Part shown: in pieces, positions 41,693 to 49,683 of the stretch
Layout: every line of letters starts with the position of its first letter
How positions within the stretch are numbered: the first letter of the stretch is position 1
Source of the DNA: Rhizobium lentis
GTDB lineage: Bacteria > Pseudomonadota > Alphaproteobacteria > Rhizobiales > Rhizobiaceae
Assembly: GCF_017352135.1 (NCBI RefSeq)
Contig: NZ_CP071454.1
Coordinates: 806,001-870,000, forward strand
Length of the DNA stretch: 64,000 nucleotides
Reading direction: 5' to 3'
Notes under the pieces: generated by a model
What the model was told of the DNA's origin: nothing
What the model saw: only the letters and a program-made list of their open reading frames with translations
Databases searched by the model: none
Translations under genes and position numbers: made by a program

Positions 41693-42137
41693 CGCGACAA
41701 AAGTTATCAAACAGGATATCCGCAAACATCGTCCGGCCAAAACAGCACAAGCTCGACAGCTCCGTCAAAACGAAACCGAAGAAGAATACCATCTCTGGGG
41801 CGACCTGCGCGCCCGCCGCTTGAACGGTTATAAATTTGCAAGGCAAGTTCCGCTCGGCCCGTTCATTGTCGATTTCCTCTGTCGCGAAAGACGATTGATC
41901 GTCGAAGTCGATGGCTTCCAGCATGCCGAAAACGTCACCGATCAATGGCGAACCGAATGGCTCAATGCGAATGGCTATTCGGTCCTGCGCTTCTGGAATC
42001 AGGAAGTCTCTCGCGAAAGACGCTCGGCACTCGAAACAATACTGGCAGCATTAGAAGGCCGGCTTGAAGCCAGCAAGGGAACGCTCAGCTTCTATTCACC
42101 AGGCGAATCCAAAGAAAAGAAGAGGGAACGATCATGA
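41619..42137 (+). CDS. DUF559 endonuclease-fold protein
   Basis: The C-terminal 120 residues are a DUF559 (VSR-like) domain: ARQLRQNETEEEYHLWGDLR, FARQVPLGPFIVDFLCRERRLIVEVDGFQH, then WLNANGYSVLRFWNQEV. The core D...E.DG residues resemble a nuclease active site. The first 25-30 residues come from the RIME-like repeat, as no start codon exists in the short space after it. The ATG at 41619 has GGAG 6 bases ahead; one at 41547 overlapping the previous stop is also possible. It ends 4 bases inside the dihydropyrimidinase gene. Confidence 0.8.
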   Translation: MADVAACPFSPRGEGARRADEGAPGATKVIKQDIRKHRPAKTAQARQLRQNETEEEYHLWGDLRARRLNGYKFARQVPLGPFIVDFLCRERRLIVEVDGFQHAENVTDQWRTEWLNANGYSVLRFWNQEVSRERRSALETILAALEGRLEASKGTLSFYSPGESKEKKRERS

Positions 42138-43588
42138 CCACAGTCATCAAGAACGGCACCATCGTCACGGCCGACCTCACCTATAAGGCTGACGTCAAGA
42201 TCGACGGCGGCAAGATCATCGAGATTGGTCCGAACCTCTCGGGCGACGAGACGCTCGATGCCTCCGGATGTTATGTCATGCCCGGCGGCATCGATCCGCA
42301 CACCCATCTCGAAATGCCCTTCATGGGCACCTATTCCTCCGACGATTTCGAGAGCGGCACGCGGGCGGCCCTTTCCGGCGGTACGACCATGGTCGTTGAT
42401 TTCGCCCTTCCCGCCCCCGGCCAGTCGCTGCTCGAAGCGCTGACGATGTGGGACAACAAATCGACCCGCGCCAATTGCGACTATTCCTTCCATATGGCGG
42501 TCACCTGGTGGAGCGAACAGGTCTTCAAGGAAATGGAGACCATCGTCCGCGACAAGGGCATCAACACCTTCAAGCACTTCATGGCCTACAAAGGCGCGCT
42601 GATGGTGGATGACGACGAGATGTTCGCCTCCTTCCAGCGCTGCGCCGAACTCGGCGCCCTGCCGCTGGTGCACGCCGAAAACGGCGATGTCGTCGCCTCG
42701 ATGTCGGCTAAGCTGCTCGCCGAGGGCAATAACGGCCCCGAGGCGCATGCCTATTCGCGCCCAGCCGAGGTTGAAGGCGAGGCCACCAACCGCGCCATCA
42801 TGATTGCAGACATGGCCGGCTGCCCGGTTTACATCGTCCACACCTCCTGCGAACAGGCGCACGAGGCGATTCGCCGCGCCCGCTCCAAGGGCATGCGCGT
42901 TTACGGTGAACCGCTGATCCAGCACCTCACGCTCGACGAAAGCGAATATTCCAATCCGGATTGGGATCACGCCGCCCGCCGCGTCATGTCGCCCCCCTTC
43001 CGCAGCAAGCAGCATCAGGACTCGCTCTGGGCCGGGCTTGCCTCCGGTTCGTTGCAGGTGGTCGCAACCGACCATTGCGCCTTCACCACGGCGCAGAAAC
43101 GTTTCGGCGTCGGCGACTTCACCAAGATCCCGAATGGCACAGGCGGCCTCGAAGACCGCATGCCGATGCTCTGGACACATGGCGTCAACACCGGCCGGCT
43201 GACGATGAACGAGTTCGTCGCCGTTACCTCGACCAACATCGCCAAGATCCTCAACATCTATCCGAAAAAGGGCGCGATCCTCGTCGGCGCCGATGCGGAC
43301 ATTGTCGTGTGGGACCCGAACCGTTCGAAGGTTATCTCGTCGAAGACGCAACAGTCGGCGATCGACTACAACGTTTTCGAAGGCAAGGAAGTGATCGGCC
43401 TGCCCCGCTACACGCTGACCCGCGGCGTGGTGGCGATCGAGGAAAGCACGATCAAGACTCGTGAGGGCCATGGCGAGTTCGTCAGGCGCGAACCGGTCAC
43501 AGCCGTCAGCAAGGCTTTGTCGACCTGGAAGGAGATCACCTCTCCGCGCAAGGTGGAGCGCTCGGGCATTCCGGCAACCGGCGTATGA
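42134..43588 (+). CDS. hydA: dihydropyrimidinase
   Basis: This 484-residue cyclic amidohydrolase has metal ligands GGIDPHTHLEMPF (about 54-66), the carbamylated-lysine motif FKHFMAYKGAL (about 146-156), VHAEN and VVATDHCAF. It converts dihydrouracil to N-carbamoyl-beta-alanine between PreTA and the amidohydrolase at 40294. The start overlaps the DUF559 gene by 4 bases. The extra C-terminal region after about 450 is usual for the family. Confidence 0.93.
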   Translation: MTTVIKNGTIVTADLTYKADVKIDGGKIIEIGPNLSGDETLDASGCYVMPGGIDPHTHLEMPFMGTYSSDDFESGTRAALSGGTTMVVDFALPAPGQSLLEALTMWDNKSTRANCDYSFHMAVTWWSEQVFKEMETIVRDKGINTFKHFMAYKGALMVDDDEMFASFQRCAELGALPLVHAENGDVVASMSAKLLAEGNNGPEAHAYSRPAEVEGEATNRAIMIADMAGCPVYIVHTSCEQAHEAIRRARSKGMRVYGEPLIQHLTLDESEYSNPDWDHAARRVMSPPFRSKQHQDSLWAGLASGSLQVVATDHCAFTTAQKRFGVGDFTKIPNGTGGLEDRMPMLWTHGVNTGRLTMNEFVAVTSTNIAKILNIYPKKGAILVGADADIVVWDPNRSKVISSKTQQSAIDYNVFEGKEVIGLPRYTLTRGVVAIEESTIKTREGHGEFVRREPVTAVSKALSTWKEITSPRKVERSGIPATGV

Positions 43589-43646
43589 CGATGGAGTGTA
43601 ATGATACGGTTACCAACTGGAGGACGGCGCCTCCATGCTGATGAGC

Positions 43647-44060
43647 TCACGCCGGCACCAACGCGTCGAGTTCCGGCAGAAGCACGACGCTTTCCTGCTC
43701 GTGCGGATCGGTGCGCGCGATGACCGCCGTGCAGGGCGTGCTGCTGAGGTTCGCCGGCATGTGCGGCACACCGGCCGGGATATAGAACAGTTCCCCCGCA
43801 TGGGTAATGACGTGATGTTCCAGCCGATCGCCGTACCAGGTATGGGCCTCGCCGGAGAGCACGTAGATCGCTGTTTCGTGCGCTTCATGCAGATGCGCCT
43901 TGGCCCGCACGCCGGGCGGGATCGTCAGCAGGTGCATGCAGATGCCTTTGGCGCCGACGGTTTCGGCCGCTATGCCTTGGAAATAGCTGAGCCCCTGCTT
44001 GCCGTCATAGGCATGGTTGGGTCGAATGATGTGGCAGGTGGGTTTTGATGTGGCGTCCAT
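43647..44060 (-). CDS. cupin domain protein
   Basis: This 137-residue single-cupin protein has GVRAKAHLHEAHETAIYVLSGE (metal-binding histidines and glutamate) and a second motif GELFYIPAGVPHMPAN. The start MDATSKPT has a GGAGGAAG ribosome site. It lies between dihydropyrimidinase and the ABC genes, divergent from the latter. It resembles rhizobial cupins of unknown substrate. Confidence 0.85.
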   Translation of the reverse strand: MDATSKPTCHIIRPNHAYDGKQGLSYFQGIAAETVGAKGICMHLLTIPPGVRAKAHLHEAHETAIYVLSGEAHTWYGDRLEHHVITHAGELFYIPAGVPHMPANLSSTPCTAVIARTDPHEQESVVLLPELDALVPA

Positions 44061-44154
44061 TCTCTTCCTCCATGAATTGTGCCGCCGCCAGAGCCTGCGG
44101 CGATGGTAACACGCAAACCGCGCTTGCGCGGGGAAAACAAGACTGGTCGCATTG

Positions 44155-44940
44155 ATGCAAGCACCCTCCGTCGTATCCGCCAAGGATCTCTGTCTCACCT
44201 ACCAGGCGAATGACGGCCCGGTGCGTGCCCTGAGCGATGTCAACCTCGACGTCCGCAAGGGCGATTTCGTTTCCTTCATCGGCCCGTCGGGCTGCGGCAA
44301 GACGACCTTCCTGCGCGTTATCGCCGATCTCGAGAAGAGTACGTCCGGCCAGATCTCGATCAACGGCATGACGCCGGAGGAAGCCCGCAAGGCCCGCGCC
44401 TACGGCTATGTCTTCCAGGCGCCGGCGCTCTATCCCTGGCGCACCATCGAGAACAACATCGCTCTGCCGCTGGAAATCATGGGTTACGGCGGCGCCGACC
44501 GGACAAGGCGCATCGCCGAGGCGCTCGACCTCGTCGGCCTTTCCGGCTTCGAGAAGAAATTCCCCTGGCAGCTTTCCGGCGGCATGCAGCAGCGCGCCTC
44601 GATCGCCCGCGCGCTCGCCTTCGACGCCGACCTGCTTCTGATGGACGAGCCCTTCGGCGCGCTCGACGAGATCGTCCGCGACCACCTGAACGAAGAACTC
44701 TTGAAACTCTGGGCCCGCACCAACAAGACGATCTGTTTCGTCACCCACTCCATCCCCGAAGCGGTCTACCTCTCGACCAAGATCGTGGTCATGTCGCCGC
44801 GCCCCGGCCGTGTGACCGATGTCATCGATACAACGCTGCCGGCCGAGCGCCCGCTCGACATCCGCGACACCCCCGAATTCCTGGAGATCGCCCATCGCGT
44901 GCGCGAGGGGCTGAGGACGGGGCATAGCCATGAGGTTTAG
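44155..44940 (+). CDS. ABC importer ATPase (nitrate/taurine/pyrimidine type)
   Basis: This 261-residue ATPase has GPSGCGKTT (about 43-51), LSGGMQQRASIAR (about 141-153) and LLLMDEPFGALDE, with the LYPWRTIENNIALPLEI segment of the SsuB/TauB/NMT1-type importers. The ATG at 44155 is used; a TTG one codon earlier exists. It is the first gene of a four-gene importer operon directly downstream of pyrimidine catabolism genes. Confidence 0.9.
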   Translation: MQAPSVVSAKDLCLTYQANDGPVRALSDVNLDVRKGDFVSFIGPSGCGKTTFLRVIADLEKSTSGQISINGMTPEEARKARAYGYVFQAPALYPWRTIENNIALPLEIMGYGGADRTRRIAEALDLVGLSGFEKKFPWQLSGGMQQRASIARALAFDADLLLMDEPFGALDEIVRDHLNEELLKLWARTNKTICFVTHSIPEAVYLSTKIVVMSPRPGRVTDVIDTTLPAERPLDIRDTPEFLEIAHRVREGLRTGHSHEV

Positions 44941-44982
44941 GGTGTTGAGCTCAAGGCGAGGCTGCACATTCGACGCCAACAT

Positions 44983-45927
44983 ATGGGGGCAGTCGCTGTG
45001 AAACCAGACACCTTCAAAAACAAAATCATCCCCGTCGCCACCATCCTGCTCGCCCTCGTCGCCCTCTGGTATGTCGCAGCCGTCCTGATGAATGCGCCGT
45101 TCCAGCGCGACATGGACAGTCGCGCTGGCGCAACGCCAACCACTTGGGAATTCATCGGCAAGACGCTCGCCCAGCCGAAGCCGATTCTGCCGGCGCCGCA
45201 TCAGGTGGTGCAGAACGTCTATGAAAATACTGTCCTGCGAAAACTTTCGAGCAACCGCAGCCTCGTCTATCATAGCTGGGTGACGCTTTCCTCCACCCTG
45301 CTCGGCTTTGGCTTCGGCATGCTGCTCGGCATACTCCTAGCCGTGCTGATCGTGCATAACCGTGCCATGGACCGGTCGCTGATGCCCTGGTTGGTGGCGA
45401 GCCAGACCATACCGATCCTCGCCATCGCGCCGATGATCGTCATCATCTCCTACAACGTGCTGACCGGCGACAACGCGCTGGCGCATCTCCTGAACCTCGA
45501 TTCAGACGCCTCCCGCCTTGTCTCCAAGGCGTTGATCTCGACTTACCTCTCCTTCTTTCCCGTCGCCGTCGGCATGGTGAAGGGGTTGCGGTCGCCTGAA
45601 ATTATGCATCTCGACCTGATGCGCACCTATAACGCCAGCCCAATGCAGACCTTCTGGAAACTTCGCGTTCCGGCCTCGATCCCCTTCCTCTTCACCTCGA
45701 TGAAGGTCGCGATCGCCGCAAGCCTCGTCGGTGCCATTGTCGGCGAGCTGCCGACGGGTGCGACCGCCGGCATCGGTTCCAAACTGCTTGCCGGCTCCTA
45801 TTACAGTCAGACCATCGACATCTGGGCAGCCCTGGTCGCCGGGTCGCTGCTGGCGGGGATCCTGGTTGCAATCGTCGGACTTGCCGGCAAGATGGTTGAT
45901 CGCGCCATGGGCGGGAGACCGGCATGA
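44983..45927 (+). CDS. ABC importer permease, first
   Basis: This 314-residue permease has six or so transmembrane helices and the EAA-type loop DLMRTYNASPMQTFWKLRVPASIPFLFTS (about 211-238). There is a long first periplasmic loop (about 35-95). The ATG at 44983 has no ribosome site; a GTG at 44998 with GGGGG before it is a good alternative. It overlaps the second permease by 4 bases. Confidence 0.88.
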   Translation: MGAVAVKPDTFKNKIIPVATILLALVALWYVAAVLMNAPFQRDMDSRAGATPTTWEFIGKTLAQPKPILPAPHQVVQNVYENTVLRKLSSNRSLVYHSWVTLSSTLLGFGFGMLLGILLAVLIVHNRAMDRSLMPWLVASQTIPILAIAPMIVIISYNVLTGDNALAHLLNLDSDASRLVSKALISTYLSFFPVAVGMVKGLRSPEIMHLDLMRTYNASPMQTFWKLRVPASIPFLFTSMKVAIAASLVGAIVGELPTGATAGIGSKLLAGSYYSQTIDIWAALVAGSLLAGILVAIVGLAGKMVDRAMGGRPA

Positions 45928-47051
45928 GACATCTGAGCTTCTCCTGGCAGGGCGTCGTCGCCCTCCTCCTCTGCCTCTTGGCGCTGACGAGCCTACCGCT
46001 TCTGGCCGAGGGCGCGGCGCAACCCTTGACGGACGGCATGGCAAGCCTCGTCTTCATCATCATCATTGCGGCCGCCCTCCTGTCTTTCGCGCCGCAGCCA
46101 CCGGCCTACCGCGCCACCGTGCTGTTTATCGGCGCGCATGGCGCTGCCTGGATGCTGCTTTCGGCTCTTTCCGGCAATGAAGGCATGGCGACGCGGGCGT
46201 TCTTTTTGCTGCTCTTCGCCTGCTGGCTGCTTGCCTGGCGCTGCGTCACGGAGCTGTCGAACCAGCAGCCCGTCACCAGCTTCGGAAAGTCGGCGTTTGA
46301 GCTGCTGATCCCGGCGATCTTCGGCGCCTGGATTCTCATCCTCTGGGAGGCGATCACGCGTGGCGCCGGCGTCCCCTTCATTCTGCTGCCGCCTCCGAGC
46401 GCGATCGGCGCGCGCATCATGGCCTCGCTGCCGATCCTTGGTGACGACGTCAGGCAGACGATCTTCAAGGCAGTGCTGATCGGTTATATCATTGGCTGCC
46501 TCGCCGGCTTCGCGGTGGCGGTTCTGGCCGACCGCATCGCCTTCCTGCGCCGCGGTCTGCTGCCGATCGGCAATATGGTATCTGCTCTACCGATCATCGG
46601 CATCGCACCCGTCATGGTCATGTGGTTCGGCTTCGACTGGCCGTCCAAGGCCGCCGTCGTCATCATCATGACCTTCTTCCCGATGCTGGTGAACACCGTC
46701 GCGGGCCTTGCCGCCTCCGGCAGCATGGAGCGCGACCTGATGCGCACCTATGCCGCGAGCGACTGGCAGACGCTGCTCAAGCTTAAGCTGCCGGCAGCGA
46801 TGCCCTTCATTTTCAACGCCCTGAAGATCAACTCGACGCTAGCGCTGATTGGTGCCATCGTTGCCGAATTCTTCGGGACGCCGATCGTCGGCATGGGCTT
46901 CCGCATCTCCACCGAGATCGGCCGCATGAATGTCGACATGGTCTGGGCGGAAATCGCTGTTGCGGCGCTGGCCGGCTCGATCTTCTATGGCATCATCGCC
47001 CTCACCGAACGGGCGGTGACGTTCTGGCATCCGTCTATCCGTGGTGGCTAG
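45924..47051 (+). CDS. ABC importer permease, second
   Basis: This 375-residue permease has an extended N-terminal region with several extra hydrophobic segments (about 5-105) before the core permease domain (about 125-370; EAA loop DLMRTYAASDWQTLLKLKLPAAMPF). It forms a heterodimer with the preceding permease. The duplication of the permease sets this importer apart from the simple SsuC type. Confidence 0.88.
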   Translation: MRHLSFSWQGVVALLLCLLALTSLPLLAEGAAQPLTDGMASLVFIIIIAAALLSFAPQPPAYRATVLFIGAHGAAWMLLSALSGNEGMATRAFFLLLFACWLLAWRCVTELSNQQPVTSFGKSAFELLIPAIFGAWILILWEAITRGAGVPFILLPPPSAIGARIMASLPILGDDVRQTIFKAVLIGYIIGCLAGFAVAVLADRIAFLRRGLLPIGNMVSALPIIGIAPVMVMWFGFDWPSKAAVVIIMTFFPMLVNTVAGLAASGSMERDLMRTYAASDWQTLLKLKLPAAMPFIFNALKINSTLALIGAIVAEFFGTPIVGMGFRISTEIGRMNVDMVWAEIAVAALAGSIFYGIIALTERAVTFWHPSIRGG

Positions 47052-47110
47052 GCGCGCGCGGTCTTCGCAAATGAGGTCCGGGCATAACTTCAGAGGGTAA
47101 GGACAAGAAA

Positions 47111-48082
47111 ATGAAAAAGTTGATGGTTGCAATGGTGGCAAGCGCCATGTCGCTGGCCGCTGCTCATGCGATGGCCGCCGACAAGGTGGTGCTGCAGCTA
47201 AAATGGGTCACACAGAGCCAGTTCGCCGGTTATTACGTCGCCAAGGACAAGGGTTTCTACAAGGAAGAAGGCCTCGACGTCGACATCAAGCCGGGCGGTC
47301 CCGACATCGCCCCCGAGCAGGTGATAGCCGGCGGCGGCGCCGATGTTATCGTCGACTGGATGGGCGGCGCCCTGGTTGCACGCGAAAAGGGCGTTCCGCT
47401 CGTCAACATTGCCCAACCCTACCAGAAGTCCGGCTTGCAAATGATCTGCCGGAAGGACGGCCCCGTTAAGACCGAGGCCGATTTCAAGGGCCATACGCTC
47501 GGCGTCTGGTTCTTCGGCAACGAATATCCGTTCTTCGCCTGGATGAATAAGCTCGGCCTATCCACGGATGGCGGCCCGAACGGCGTCACCGTGCTGAAGC
47601 AGAGCTTCGACGTCCAGCCGCTCGTCCAGAAGCAGGCCGACTGCATCTCCGTCATGACCTATAATGAATACTGGCAGGCGATCGATGCCGGTTTCAAGCC
47701 GGAGGAACTGACGGTCTTCAACTATACCGAGATGGGCAACGATCTTCTGGAAGACGGCCTGTATGCGATGGAAGACAAGCTGAAGGATCCGGCCTTCAAG
47801 GAGAAGATGGTCAAGTTCGTTCGCGCCTCGATGAAGGGCTGGAAATATGCGACCGAAAACCCGGACGAGGCGGCCGAGATCGTCGTCGACAACGGCGGCC
47901 AGGACGAAAACCATCAGAAGCGGATGATGGGCGAAGTCGCTAAGCTCGTCGGCGACGGCTCCGGCAAGCTGGACGAAGCGCTCTACGCCCGCACTGCAAA
48001 GGCGCTGCTCGACCAGAAGATCATTAGCAAGGAGCCCGCAGGCGCCTGGACCCACGAGATCACAGACGCGGCTTCCAAGTAA
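47111..48082 (+). CDS. ABC importer substrate-binding protein (NMT1/ThiY-like)
   Basis: This 323-residue periplasmic protein has a signal peptide (about 1-22, AHAMAA) and an NMT1/ThiY-type fold beginning DKVVLQLKWVTQSQFAGYYVAKDKGFYKEEGLDV. ThiY-like proteins bind pyrimidine compounds such as HMP precursors. The neighbouring pyrimidine catabolism genes suggest a pyrimidine ligand. An AAGGAC site precedes the start, and a strong terminator ends the operon. Confidence 0.88.
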   Translation: MKKLMVAMVASAMSLAAAHAMAADKVVLQLKWVTQSQFAGYYVAKDKGFYKEEGLDVDIKPGGPDIAPEQVIAGGGADVIVDWMGGALVAREKGVPLVNIAQPYQKSGLQMICRKDGPVKTEADFKGHTLGVWFFGNEYPFFAWMNKLGLSTDGGPNGVTVLKQSFDVQPLVQKQADCISVMTYNEYWQAIDAGFKPEELTVFNYTEMGNDLLEDGLYAMEDKLKDPAFKEKMVKFVRASMKGWKYATENPDEAAEIVVDNGGQDENHQKRMMGEVAKLVGDGSGKLDEALYARTAKALLDQKIISKEPAGAWTHEITDAASK

Positions 48083-48101
48083 ATACGGCAGGAGCCAAAG
48101 C

Positions 48102-48139
48102 GAAACGCGCGGAGAAATTATCCGCGCGTTTCTTATTTG
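48102..48139 (+). terminator. Rho-independent terminator of the ABC importer operon
   Basis: A perfect 12-bp stem (GAAACGCGCGGA / TCCGCGCGTTTC) with a 7-base loop is followed by TTATTTGT, 20 bases after the binding-protein stop. Confidence 0.85.
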
Positions 48140-48480
48140 TCGGATGAAATGAAAAAAAGTGTCTCCGATGTCGCATTTTTCCGGCGTCAAACGTCATTAG
48201 GAGAGGAGCAGGATCAATCATCGTCATGTTCGCATAATCTTGCGATGATTGATTCAGGTTCTGATGGTAATTATTATCGGCTCATGGGGAATTGTTTTCT
48301 GCCGGGCTTGCATATCGAGCAAATCGATACCAATTGGAAGCCGATTTGCCGGCGAGGGATGAAACTGGCAGATGAAGTGTGGATACCCCTGAGAATGCAG
48401 GAAAGGCAGTGGCCTTATCGCGAGCTGAGTGGCAGACGCGCGAATTCGGCTAAGCTTGTCACAGGATTGGACGAAGACGC
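48140..48480. other. 341-base intergenic region without a recognised gene
   Basis: This region looks more AT-rich than its neighbours and carries the promoter area for the RND efflux operon. A 123-codon frame crosses it but has no ribosome site, matches nothing I recognise and overlaps the next gene's start. No operator palindrome stands out. Confidence 0.6.
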
Positions 48481-49671
48481 ATGGCACGCAAGCCAATTGG
48501 AATTCTAGGCATATCCACCCTTTTTGCAGCGGCACTGGCTGCATCCGCCGCCTTTTCGCAGGAAACGCCGGTCGCAAAGCCGCAGCAGAACCTGCCGGCG
48601 ATCGTCGTCACCACGGCGGTCAACCGCACGCTCGTCGACCGCGTCATCGGCACCGGAACGGTCAAACCTGTCGAGGAAGTCTACATCCAGCCGCAGGTCG
48701 AAGGCCTCTCGATCCGCACGCTGAAGGCTGATGTCGGCGACAAGGTTCAGGCCGAAAGCACGCTGGCGACGCTCAACGACGACGCACTGGTGCTGGAGAA
48801 GAGCCAGATGATGGCAACGAAGGCCAAGGGCGAGGCAAGCCTTGCCCAGCTGCGCGCCCAGCTCATTGAGGCCCAGGCGAATGCCGAACAGGCACGGCAG
48901 CAGCAGGCGCGCGCCCAGGAAATGGTCAAGAAGGGCACGGTTTCCACCGCCCAGGTCGAGCAGGCCGATGCGACCGCCGCTGCCGCCAATGCCCGCGTCG
49001 TTTCCGCCGAACAGGCAATCGAGGTCGCCGAAGCCGATCTCAAGGTCTTCGACAGCCAGATTGCCGACGCCGATCTGAAGCTTGCTCGCACCGACGTGAA
49101 GACGCCGGTCGCCGGCACGATCTCGGCAAAGAACGCCAAGGTCGGCGCCATTGCCGCCGGCAACGGCGATCCGCTGTTCACCCTCATCCGCGATGGCGAT
49201 ATTGAGCTTGTCGCCGAAGTCGCAGAAAGCGACATCGTCAGGGTCATGGCCGGTCAGAAGGCGACGATTTCGCTTTCCGGCAGCCGTGAAAAGCTTTCCG
49301 GCGCCGTGCGCCTGGTTTCGCCGACTGTCGATGCCAGCACCCGCCTCGGCCTCGTCCATATCTCCATCGACGATGACAGCAAGGCGCGTTCCGGCATGTA
49401 TGGCAGCGCCGAGATCATCGTCCGCGAAACCGAGGGCGTCTCGCTTCCCTTGACTGCGGTGCTCACGGGCAATGAGGGCTCCTCCGCCCGCAAGGTCGAA
49501 GACGGCGTGGTGAAATTCGCCAAGATCGAAACCGGCATCCAGGACGGCGCCTATGTCGAGATCGTCAATGGATTGAAGAGCGGCGACGAAGTCGTCGCCA
49601 AGGCGGGCGCCTATGTCCGCGACGGCGACCACATCACGCCGGTGCGCGAACAGCCCTCGGCTTCCAACTAA
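48481..49671 (+). CDS. RND efflux periplasmic adaptor
   Basis: This 396-residue membrane-fusion protein has a signal peptide (about 1-26), a split lipoyl/barrel-sandwich domain, a Gln/Ala-rich coiled coil (about 100-200; QARQQQARAQEM) and a beta-barrel with TPVAGTISAKNAKVGA. It links the inner-membrane pump at 49684 to an outer-membrane channel not encoded here. The start has only a weak ribosome site. Confidence 0.92.
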   Translation: MARKPIGILGISTLFAAALAASAAFSQETPVAKPQQNLPAIVVTTAVNRTLVDRVIGTGTVKPVEEVYIQPQVEGLSIRTLKADVGDKVQAESTLATLNDDALVLEKSQMMATKAKGEASLAQLRAQLIEAQANAEQARQQQARAQEMVKKGTVSTAQVEQADATAAAANARVVSAEQAIEVAEADLKVFDSQIADADLKLARTDVKTPVAGTISAKNAKVGAIAAGNGDPLFTLIRDGDIELVAEVAESDIVRVMAGQKATISLSGSREKLSGAVRLVSPTVDASTRLGLVHISIDDDSKARSGMYGSAEIIVRETEGVSLPLTAVLTGNEGSSARKVEDGVVKFAKIETGIQDGAYVEIVNGLKSGDEVVAKAGAYVRDGDHITPVREQPSASN

Positions 49672-49683
49672 AGAGACCATCCG

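Noticed and set aside
48137-48508. 123-codon frame between the ABC importer and the RND adaptor
   Set aside because: Starts at the terminator T tail, has no ribosome site, overlaps the adaptor start and resembles nothing known.
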